Assembly: GCA_026387805.1 (NCBI GenBank)
Contig: JAPLKY010000421.1
Location: 1-23,600, forward strand
Length of the DNA stretch: 23,600 nucleotides
Source: Candidatus Krumholzibacteriia bacterium
GTDB lineage: Bacteria; Krumholzibacteriota; Krumholzibacteriia; Krumholzibacteriales; Krumholzibacteriaceae
Direction: 5' to 3'
A program made the position numbers and the translations under genes. Below the pieces are notes generated by a model, which ran no database searches, was not told the DNA's origin, and saw nothing but the letters and a program-made list of their open reading frames with translations. This document shows positions 16,701 through 22,466 of this stretch, piece by piece (position 1 is the first letter of the stretch; each line of letters opens with the position of its first letter).

Positions 16701-17047
16701 TCGGATACGTCGTCGCGCCCGAGCGTCGCCGTGAAGGTCAGGCGCCGCGGAGTGCCGCCTTCCGCGGGCATCAGGTAGACCTCGGTGTTCCCGTCATACT
16801 GTCCCGTGAACGCGATCGCCTTGCCGTCCGGCGAGAAGCGCGCGAACATCTCGTATCCCTTGTCGCTCGTCAGCCGGCGCGCGACCCCGCCGGACGCGGA
16901 GACGGAAAACAGATCTCCCGCATAGCTGAAAACGATCTTGCCGCCATGAATCGCCGGGAATCGAAGCAGCCTGGTTTCTTCGGCCCGGACCGCGGAGACG
17001 GCGACGAGCAGCAACGCAAGCATGAGCGAAGCGCGGAAACGAATCAT
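13769..17047 (-). CDS. Tricorn-like S41 serine peptidase, periplasmic
   Basis: The 1092-residue protein has a signal peptide (MIRFRASLMLALLLVAVSAVRA). About residues 25-540 form WD40/TolB-like beta-propeller repeats with recurring FSPDGK, WSPDSK and LTxG motifs. A Lys/Glu-rich charged linker follows (about 555-580). The tricorn core comes next, with catalytic His755 in IGHAYVGGG, a PDZ domain (about 765-850, DVKPGDYIIAVNGES) and the S41 peptidase domain. The SASDGD motif (977-982) holds the likely nucleophile Ser979. A proline-rich tail closes the protein. Tricorn proteases degrade oligopeptides; this copy is exported, so it should act outside the cytosol. It is a single gene with its own promoter, divergent from an ABC export operon. 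A second, related but incomplete copy begins at the right edge of the window. Confidence 0.94.
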   Translation of the reverse strand: MIRFRASLMLALLLVAVSAVRAEETRLLRFPAIHGGKIVFSYAGDLFSVSASGGVARRLTSDKGYEMFARFSPDGKAIAFTGQYDGNTEVYLMPAEGGTPRRLTFTATLGRDDVSDRMGPNNIVMAWRNNDTIVYRSRMHEANDFKGMLFAVPREGGTSIQLPLPRAGFCSFSADGTTMAYNRIFREFRTWKRYRGGQADDVWLYDFASRTTTNLTNNPAQDIIPMLRGNTVYFVSDREETGRMNLYSIDIGTKQTRKLTNFSEYDVKFPSLGDSAIVFENGGYIHVLDLATETVRRVAVAIQEDFAIGRGGLRDVSKEITNFEIAPDGSRALFGARGDLFTVPAKHGNVRNLTATPGVHERGSKWSPDGKWIACVSDASGEDELYLVPQDGRGKPVRLTNGGDAYKYRPLWSPDSKKLLWSDRKQRLQYVDIDSKNVTLAAQATAFEITDYAWSPDSRWIAYAMPEELRMTTIQLYSLDSKKTVEVTDGWFSSFGPAFSPDGKYLFFVSDRSFSPTYGQTEWNHVYVDMARIYLVTLAKSTPSPFAPKSDEVGVQAASDKEKEKKDAKDTKEKEETKKPEPVTVDGDGIQDRIAVIPVTPSGYDGLACVGDKLYYTRHGRKDPKTQLVLYELDKQKETELGEVAGYEISTDGKKMLVAQGESYSVIDLPTGKIDLSEKLNLSDMQVVLDRKAEWNQIFNECWRQMRDFFYDPSLHRVDWPLMRARYGALLPYVNHRADLTYIIGEMIGELNIGHAYVGGGDYPKADRVQQGLLGAKLARDASSKYYRIAEILRGQNWDENLRSPLTEIGVDVKPGDYIIAVNGESTAEMKDINEALWNTAGKQVSLAVNSSPKEAGARNVTVVPTADERDLYYYNWVQRNLEKVTKATGGRVGYVHIPDMGADGLNQFVKYYYPQIRKDALIVDVRGNGGGNVSPQIIERLRREVAMIDIARNTAYSPDPDGTIVGPKVMLLDEFSASDGDIVAYRFKKYKIGPVIGKRSWGGVVGIRGTLPLLDGGFLNKPEFSRYDVRGKEWIMEGKGVEPDIYVDNDPSKEFDGVDQQLDKAIEVVLGLLKANPPTVPPPPPYPDKSR

Positions 17048-17109
17048 GACCGATATCCTCTCTGTTAAGGCAAGGGAGCTGCAGCGGGTACGTTGACTCT
17101 ATGGATCGA

Positions 17110-17138
17110 ATGGTATAGCGATTTTGAATCCCCGTCAA
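17110..17138 (-). promoter_or_regulatory. Putative promoter for the tricorn-like peptidase
   Basis: On the minus strand TTGACG (17133-17138), a 17-base spacer and TACCAT (17110-17115) match a sigma-70-type promoter at five and four of six positions. The start codon follows about 60 bases downstream. Confidence 0.5.
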
Positions 17139-17189
17139 GCGCCGCCCTTCCCGACGGTCTTTTTCGCTTTCAACTCGCGGCAATTTAAA

Positions 17190-17195
17190 TATAAT
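17190..17195 (+). promoter_or_regulatory. Perfect TATAAT -10 element before the ABC export operon
   Basis: TATAAT lies 22 bases before the adaptor start codon, in a short AT-rich stretch of GC-rich DNA. No convincing -35 is seen (best is TTTCAA at 17168-17173). If used, the leader would be only about 16 bases, just enough to hold the GAGGTG ribosome site. Confidence 0.42.
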
Positions 17196-17217
17196 ATCAC
17201 GAATTCACGAGGTGCTC

Positions 17218-18426
17218 ATGGAACGGGATCTCTCGCAACTCAGAATAGATCCGGACCGGCGCGAGCGCAAAGGCCCCGGTAGACGCCTGGTCGTTTCCCT
17301 GCTTCTCGCCGGCGCGCTGGCGATCGCCGTCATGTTCGCGATCGTTTTCTCGAGACGCGCGCCGGAAGTGGAGACGGCGGCGGTCCGCGAGGCGGGCGCG
17401 GCGCAGACGGCCGTTCTCAACGCGAGCGGATACGTCACTCCGAGGCGCCGGGCCACCGTTTCGGCCAAGGTCACCGGGAAGATCGGGGAGGTCTTCATCG
17501 ACGAGGGGATGCGCGTCGCCGCCGGGCAGGTGCTCGCGCGGCTCGACGACGTCGATGCGGTCGCGGCGCTCCGGGCGGCCGAGGCCGAAAAATCGGTCGC
17601 CGTCGCGACCCTCGAAGAGCTCCGCGTGCAGCTCGCGAACGCCCGGCGCGTCTTCGAGCGCAACAAGGATCTCCGCGCTCGCGAGCTCGTGAGCCAGGAA
17701 TCGCTCGATAACGCCGAAACGGCCGTGGCGAGCTACGAGGCGCAGATCGACCTCGCCGGAGAGCGCATCAACGCCGCGGAGCGGTCGGTCGGGATCGCCC
17801 GTCAAAACGTCGACAATTGCGTCGTGCGGGCCCCCTTCGCCGGCATCGTCGTTTCGAAGGACGCGCAGCCGGGGGAGATGGTCTCTCCGATATCCGCGGG
17901 AGGCGGTTACACCCGCACGGGGATCGCGACCATCGTCGACATGACCTCGCTCGAGATCGAGGTGGACGTGAACGAATCGTACATCGCCCGCGTCGCTCCC
18001 GATCAGAGGGTCGAAGCGGTGCTCGACGCCTATCCGGACTGGCGCATTCCATCGAAAGTCCGGACCGTGATTCCCACGGCCGATCGCCAGAAAGCCACCG
18101 TCAAGGTCCGCATCTCCTTCGATAGGCTCGACGGGCGCATTCTCCCGGACATGGGGGTCAAGGTGTCCTTCCTCGAGGAGGCGGCGGATTCGGCTGCTGC
18201 CGGTGTTTCCGTTCTCGTGCCCCGCGAGGCGGTGCGTTCGGACGGGGATCAACGATACGCGTTCGTCGTGAAGGACGGCCGCGTCGAGCGGCGAGCGGTG
18301 GGGACGGGGCGCGAGCGCGGCTCGGACATCGAGGTCGTCGCGGGTCTTCGCCGCGGCGAGACGGTCGTCGTCGGCTCCGGAGGCCAGCTTCGCGACGGCG
18401 CGCGGGTTTCGTTGAAGAAGAAATGA
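17218..18426 (+). CDS. Periplasmic adaptor (membrane-fusion) protein, HlyD/MacA-type
   Basis: The 402-residue protein starts with a cytosolic basic segment, one membrane span (about residues 24-45) and a periplasmic domain. A biotinyl/lipoyl-like half motif (SAKVTGKIGEVFIDEGMRV) precedes an alpha-helical hairpin rich in Ala, Glu and Arg (about 115-200). The second half motif follows (NCVVRAPFAGIVVSKDAQPGEMV), then a beta-barrel and a C-terminal domain (DGRVERRAVGTG). This order defines the adaptor family. It should bridge an inner-membrane ABC exporter toward the outer membrane. I choose the ATG at 17218 with GAGGTG just upstream; a GTG two codons earlier is unlikely. It leads an operon with an ATPase and two permeases. 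No TolC-like channel gene is present in the window. Confidence 0.92.
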   Translation: MERDLSQLRIDPDRRERKGPGRRLVVSLLLAGALAIAVMFAIVFSRRAPEVETAAVREAGAAQTAVLNASGYVTPRRRATVSAKVTGKIGEVFIDEGMRVAAGQVLARLDDVDAVAALRAAEAEKSVAVATLEELRVQLANARRVFERNKDLRARELVSQESLDNAETAVASYEAQIDLAGERINAAERSVGIARQNVDNCVVRAPFAGIVVSKDAQPGEMVSPISAGGGYTRTGIATIVDMTSLEIEVDVNESYIARVAPDQRVEAVLDAYPDWRIPSKVRTVIPTADRQKATVKVRISFDRLDGRILPDMGVKVSFLEEAADSAAAGVSVLVPREAVRSDGDQRYAFVVKDGRVERRAVGTGRERGSDIEVVAGLRRGETVVVGSGGQLRDGARVSLKKK

Positions 18427-18444
18427 CCGAGAAAAGGAGAGCCC

Positions 18445-19191
18445 ATGGTTCGCGTGGACGGCAAAGGGAGCGGAGCCCTCGTCGAGATCAGGAGCCTCGA
18501 TAAGAAGTATCGCCGCGGCGGAGAAGAGATCGACGTGCTCAGGGGCCTCAATCTCGACGTCGACGCGGGGGAGTTCATCGCGTTCATGGGCCCGTCCGGC
18601 TCGGGAAAAACCACCCTCCTGAACCTCATCGGGGGGCTCGACACCCCGACGAGCGGAGCGGTGCGCATCGGTGGGGACGAGATCAGCAGGCTTTCGGGAC
18701 GGAAGCTCGCCGCGTGGCGCTCGCGCCACATCGGATTCATCTTCCAGATGTATAACCTCATCCCCGTCCTCACGGCCTTTCAGAACGTGCAGCTGCCGCT
18801 CCTTCTCACGAATCTCTCGAAGGCGGAGCGCCGTAAGCACGTCGAGGCGGCGCTCGATCTCGTCGGCCTCTCGGACCGCATGCGCCACTATCCCCGGCAG
18901 CTCTCGGGAGGGCAGGAGCAGCGGGTGGCGATCGCGCGCGCCATCGTCGCCGATCCGACGATACTTCTCTGCGACGAGCCGACGGGCGATCTCGACCGCG
19001 CAGCGGGGGATGAGATCCTCGACATTATCAGCCGCCTGTCGAAAGAATACAAAAAGACGATCTTTCTCGTGACGCACGATCCGATCGCCGCGAAACGCGC
19101 CGGCACGCTCCTTCATCTCGACAAGGGGACGCTCCTCGAATGCACCGCTGACGGGCTGTTCGCATGCAAACCGGAGGACGCCGGGAAATGA
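18445..19191 (+). CDS. ABC transporter ATPase, MacB/LolD type
   Basis: A 248-residue ATPase with a complete set of motifs: Walker A GPSGSGKTT (49-57), Q-loop in IGFIFQMYNLIPVLTA, signature LSGGQEQRVAIARAI, Walker B LLCDEPTGDLD and switch His in LVTHDP. The FQxYNLIPxLTAxxNV stretch and DEPTGDLD are typical of the MacB/LolD/FtsE group that works with FtsX-type permeases. These systems use ATP to drive mechanical work across the periplasm, exporting peptides, lipids or lipoproteins. A GGAGA ribosome site precedes the ATG by a few bases. Its stop overlaps the next gene's start (ATGA), so both are probably translated together. Confidence 0.94.
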   Translation: MVRVDGKGSGALVEIRSLDKKYRRGGEEIDVLRGLNLDVDAGEFIAFMGPSGSGKTTLLNLIGGLDTPTSGAVRIGGDEISRLSGRKLAAWRSRHIGFIFQMYNLIPVLTAFQNVQLPLLLTNLSKAERRKHVEAALDLVGLSDRMRHYPRQLSGGQEQRVAIARAIVADPTILLCDEPTGDLDRAAGDEILDIISRLSKEYKKTIFLVTHDPIAAKRAGTLLHLDKGTLLECTADGLFACKPEDAGK

Positions 19192-20327
19192 AGTTCCTCC
19201 ATCTCGTCCTCCTCAATCTCCGCCGTAAGAAGACGCGGACGGCGCTCACGCTCGGCTCCTTCCTGGTCGCGCTCTTTCTCTTCGGCCTTCTCATGACGAT
19301 CAAGACGGCGCTCGGCTCGGGGGTTGACGTGGCGGGGGCGAATCGGCTCGTCGTTCGGAACAGGGTGTCCCTCATCCAGCCGCTGCCGCTGTCCTACCGG
19401 GAGCAAATGCTCCGCATGCCGCACATCAGGGAAGCAACGTTCGCGACGTGGTTCGGCGGATACTATCAGGACATGAAGAACTTCTTCCCGAACTACGCGA
19501 TCGACGTCGCGACCTATCTCGACGTCTACCACGAATATAGGATTGACCCGGAAGAGTGGCGCGCATTCGCGGCGGACCGGGAGGGGTGCGTCATCAGCCC
19601 GCCGCTCGCGAAGAAGTTCGGATGGAAAATCGGTGACCGTATCCCCCTCGAGGCGTCGATCTGGGGAGGGACCTGGGAGTTCAACGTCCGTGCCATCTAC
19701 GACAGCGACGTCAAGGAGTTCATCACCCCCGAGCTCTGGCTGCACTGGGATTACCTCGACGAGCGGCGCGCATTCTTCAAGGGATTCGTCGGCTGGTACG
19801 TCGTGAAGATCGACGATCCCGCGAACGCCGTCGAGGTGGCGGCGGCGATCGACGAGCGCTTCGCGAACTCCCCCTGGGAGTCGAAGACGGAAACGGAGAA
19901 GGCCTTCGCGGCGGGATTCGCGAACCAGATCGGCAATATCCGGCTCCTCATCATGTCGATCGGCTCGGTCGTTTTCTTCACGCTGCTCCTCGTCACGGGG
20001 AACACGATGGCGAGCGCCGTCCGGGAGCGCACGGGAGAAATCGGCGTTCTCAAGACGATCGGCATGAACGATTCGACGGTGCTCTTTCTCGTGATGGCCG
20101 AATCGATCGTCGTCGCGGCGGTCGGGGGAGGGGCGGGGCTCGCGCTCGCGAAGCTCTTCACGCTCGGGGGAGATCCGACGGGGGGCATGCTCCCGAATTT
20201 CTTTCTCGCCGGGCGCTCGATTGCGCTCGGATTCGCGCTCGCGCTCGCGGCGGGGGCCGCGGCCGGGATCCTTCCCGCGGTCGGCGCCATGCGGCTCAAG
20301 ATCGTCGATGCCCTGAGGAGGGTGTGA
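19188..20327 (+). CDS. FtsX-type ABC permease, first of pair
   Basis: The 379-residue protein begins MKFLHLVLLNLRRKKTRTAL, with the basic LRRKKTRT segment before the first span (about 17-40) that is typical of MacB/LolC permeases. A large periplasmic domain (about 45-250) follows, then three C-terminal spans. The cytosolic stretch RERTGEIGVLKTIGMNDSTV couples to the ATPase. The ATG at 19188 overlaps the ATPase stop as ATGA; the longer reading from 19164 is rejected. It should pair with the next permease in a heterodimer. Its periplasmic part contains a WFGGYYQDMKNFFPNYA segment with many aromatic residues, whose role is unknown. Confidence 0.9.
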   Translation: MKFLHLVLLNLRRKKTRTALTLGSFLVALFLFGLLMTIKTALGSGVDVAGANRLVVRNRVSLIQPLPLSYREQMLRMPHIREATFATWFGGYYQDMKNFFPNYAIDVATYLDVYHEYRIDPEEWRAFAADREGCVISPPLAKKFGWKIGDRIPLEASIWGGTWEFNVRAIYDSDVKEFITPELWLHWDYLDERRAFFKGFVGWYVVKIDDPANAVEVAAAIDERFANSPWESKTETEKAFAAGFANQIGNIRLLIMSIGSVVFFTLLLVTGNTMASAVRERTGEIGVLKTIGMNDSTVLFLVMAESIVVAAVGGGAGLALAKLFTLGGDPTGGMLPNFFLAGRSIALGFALALAAGAAAGILPAVGAMRLKIVDALRRV

Positions 20328-20329
20328 GG

Positions 20330-21502
20330 ATGGCGATTCCGCTCGAGTACAACGTCCGGAGCGTATTCATCCGCTGGCCGTCGACGCTCGTCGCCGTGCT
20401 CGGCATCGCGGGGACCGTCGCCGTGTTCGTCGTGATGCTCGCGATGGCCCAGGGATTCCAGGCGATGCTCATCGGAGGCGGCTCGCGGGACAACGCCATC
20501 GTTCTCCGCGGCGGAGCCGACAGTGAAATGATGAGCGCCATCACCCTCGACCAGGTGCGCGTCATCGCGGACGCCCCCGGCGTCGCCCGTTCCGCATCGG
20601 GAGATCCGCTCGTGAGCGCCGAGGTCGTCGTCGTCGGCGCGTTTCCGCTGCTCGCGACGGGCTCGGACGCCAACGTGCAGATCCGCGGCCTCTCCCCGAT
20701 CGTCCTCGAGGTGCGGCCGAACGCGCGCATCGTCGAGGGGCGCTTCTTCCAACCCGGGCTCACCGAGCTCGTCGTCGGGAGGAACGTTTCGGGCACCTAT
20801 GCCGGCTTCAAGCTCGGCTCCACCGTCGAGTTCGGCGGGGGGCGCTGGACCGTCGTGGGCGTTTTCGACGCCGGCGGGAGCTCGTACGATTCGGAGGTGT
20901 GGTGCGACGCCGTCGTGCTCAATCAGGTTTTCAAGCGCCCCGAGAACATCTTCCAGTCGGCGACGGCGCGGCTCGCTTCCCCGGAGAGCTTCCAGGCCTT
21001 CAAGGACGCCGCGACGTCCGATCCGCGCCTCACCGTGGACGTATTCCGCGAGACGGCGTTCTACGCCGAGCAATCGAGGATGGTCTCGACGATCATCAGG
21101 GTGCTCGGCTTCATCGTCGCGATCGTCATGGGGGTAGGAGCGGTCTTCGCCGCGCTCAACACGATGTATTCGGCGGTCGCGTCGCGCTCCGCGGAGATCG
21201 CGACGCTCAAGGCCCTCGGATTCAGCCCCGCGAGCGTCGTCGCGTCCTTCGTCGCGGAGTCGACCGTCATCGCGCTCGCGGGCGGCGCCGTGGGAGTCCT
21301 CGCCTCGCTTCCCTTCAACGGCTTCACGACCGGTACGATGAACTGGTCGAGTTTCTCCTATCTCGCGTTCGCCTTCCGCGTGACTCCGGAGATCGTCGCG
21401 AGCGGACTCGTCTTTTCGCTCCTTATGGGGATCGTCGGGGGACTTCCTCCCGCGCTGCGCGCCGCGCGTCTTCCGATCATCGTGGCTCTCCGGGAGCTCT
21501 GA
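20330..21502 (+). CDS. FtsX-type ABC permease, second of pair
   Basis: The 390-residue protein starts MAIPLEYNVRSVFIRWPSTL, with one N-terminal span (about 18-42), a periplasmic MacB-type domain (about 45-260) and three C-terminal spans. The FtsX signature region SRSAEIATLKALGFSPASVV lies after the second span and the last residues are RLPIIVALREL, typical of family ends. The ATG at 20330 has GAGGAGG seven bases upstream, so I prefer it to the GTG six bases earlier. The start lies two bases after the stop of the first permease. Two distinct permeases with one ATPase and an adaptor resemble export systems of the MacAB/DevBCA/LolCDE superfamily. The cargo is unknown. Confidence 0.9.
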   Translation: MAIPLEYNVRSVFIRWPSTLVAVLGIAGTVAVFVVMLAMAQGFQAMLIGGGSRDNAIVLRGGADSEMMSAITLDQVRVIADAPGVARSASGDPLVSAEVVVVGAFPLLATGSDANVQIRGLSPIVLEVRPNARIVEGRFFQPGLTELVVGRNVSGTYAGFKLGSTVEFGGGRWTVVGVFDAGGSSYDSEVWCDAVVLNQVFKRPENIFQSATARLASPESFQAFKDAATSDPRLTVDVFRETAFYAEQSRMVSTIIRVLGFIVAIVMGVGAVFAALNTMYSAVASRSAEIATLKALGFSPASVVASFVAESTVIALAGGAVGVLASLPFNGFTTGTMNWSSFSYLAFAFRVTPEIVASGLVFSLLMGIVGGLPPALRAARLPIIVALREL

Positions 21503-21527
21503 GGCCGCACGCCTGACAGGAGAAGAA

Positions 21528-22208
21528 ATGACCGCGTTCCTGGCGTCTTTGATGTTCGTCGTCCTTGCGGAGATGGGGGACAAGACGCAGCTTCTCGCGA
21601 TGGCATTCGCCACGCGGTACCGTTCCCACAAGGTTCTGATAGCGGTTTTTCTGGCGACGCTCGCGAATCATTCCCTCGCGGTTGCGGCGGGTCATTTCCT
21701 CAGCGTCGTCATCCCGATGGATATCATATCCCTCGTCGCCGCGGTGTCGTTCGTCGTATTCGGCCTCTGGACCGTCCGCGGCGACGCGCTGGAGGGAGAG
21801 GAGAAGAAGGAGAGCCGCTTCGGCCCTATCGTGACGGTCGGCATCGCGTTCTTTCTCGCCGAAATGGGAGACAAGACACAGCTCGCAACGATAAGTCTCG
21901 CGGTCGAGTACCGGAACATGCTCAACGTGTTGATGGGAACGACCCTCGGCATGGTGATAGCGGACACGGTCGGGATCGTCGTCGGCGTTGTGTTGTGCAA
22001 GCATATTCCGGGGAGGATCATCAAGTGGGTATCCGCGGGCGCATTCGTCCTGTTCGGTTTCGTCGGCGTCTACCGAATTCTGTCCGGGCGGATCGGCACG
22101 ATCTCCACTCTTCTCGTTCTCTGCGCCATGGGCCTCTGCACCGTCTGGGCCGCCCTCGTCCTGTCACGCTCGAGCAGAAGACCCCTGAACGACCGGAAAT
22201 GCAAATAG
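21528..22208 (+). CDS. GDT1/TMEM165 (UPF0016) family cation transporter
   Basis: The 226-residue protein has two copies of the family signature EMGDKTQ, at residues 15-21 and 112-118, each in the first helix of a three-helix half. About six membrane spans are visible, with a charged loop (EGEEKKESR, about 89-97) between the halves. Family members move Mn or Ca ions across membranes, and bacterial ones are linked to manganese export. The AGGAGA ribosome site lies four bases before the ATG at 21528. It begins 25 bases after the second FtsX permease, so it may share the operon transcript although its function looks separate. There is no room for a manganese riboswitch upstream. The C-terminal tail ends NDRKCK and the stop codon lies within a terminator stem. 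Confidence 0.92.
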   Translation: MTAFLASLMFVVLAEMGDKTQLLAMAFATRYRSHKVLIAVFLATLANHSLAVAAGHFLSVVIPMDIISLVAAVSFVVFGLWTVRGDALEGEEKKESRFGPIVTVGIAFFLAEMGDKTQLATISLAVEYRNMLNVLMGTTLGMVIADTVGIVVGVVLCKHIPGRIIKWVSAGAFVLFGFVGVYRILSGRIGTISTLLVLCAMGLCTVWAALVLSRSSRRPLNDRKCK

Positions 22209-22261
22209 CCGACTTCGACTCCAGCGATCGCACAGGCCAGAGGCGCGTCGGCTATTTTTTT
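22203..22261 (+). terminator. Rho-independent terminator with long loop, overlapping the GDT1 stop codon
   Basis: AAATAGCCGAC (22203-22213) and GTCGGCTATTT (22247-22257) pair perfectly over 11 bases, followed by a run of T to 22261. The loop is long (33 bases) and contains the self-complementary GCGATCGC. The TAG stop codon is inside the left arm. It would end the export/GDT1 transcript. Confidence 0.75.
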
Positions 22262-22291
22262 GCCCCCGGTTATTGGGCAATACTACAAGTA

Positions 22292-22350
22292 CTCTGAATA
22301 TAAATGATATTAATTTTAATGCAATAGTAATTATAAATTAATTTTCAGAG
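22292..22350. repeat. AT-rich island bounded by a 7-base inverted repeat
   Basis: CTCTGAA (22292-22298) and TTCAGAG (22344-22350) face each other across about 45 bases of almost pure A and T. The interior arms are only partly complementary. The flanking DNA is GC-rich. No reading frame is seen. It might be a promoter region, a protein-binding site or a relic of a small mobile element. The minus strand contains TTGCAT, 16 bases and TATATT, a possible promoter. Confidence 0.4.
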
Positions 22351-22406
22351 GTCGCGCCTGAAAGAGTGCGGTAGTTCCCGCCTGTCATTCGCGGGAGAGC
22401 GCCGGA

Positions 22407-22448
22407 GCGCCCGGGAAGATCGCGTGCATGAACGATCCTCCCGGGCGC
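22407..22448 (-). terminator. Strong 16-bp hairpin after the partial tricorn-like peptidase gene
   Basis: Bases 22407-22422 and 22433-22448 pair over 16 positions (one G-T), with a 10-base loop. The stem core is GCGCCCGGGA. It lies 18 bases after the stop codon of the minus-strand peptidase gene, where a terminator would be expected. No T run follows, so it may act with a factor or protect the transcript end. Confidence 0.5.
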
Positions 22449-22466
22449 ACGACGTTTCTTCGCGGA

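Noticed and set aside
14783..17068. A 761-codon open frame on the plus strand opposite the tricorn-like peptidase
   Set aside because: It lies antisense to a gene with clear domains and its product is Arg/Asp/Glu-rich without any recognisable motif. High-GC codon use produces such shadow frames.
21503..21527. Manganese (yybP-ykoY) riboswitch before the GDT1-family gene
   Set aside because: Such riboswitches often precede this family, but only 25 bases are available and they hold just the ribosome site.
19751..21631. A 626-codon open frame on the minus strand opposite the FtsX permeases
   Set aside because: Same reason: antisense shadow of well-supported permease genes with low-complexity charged product.
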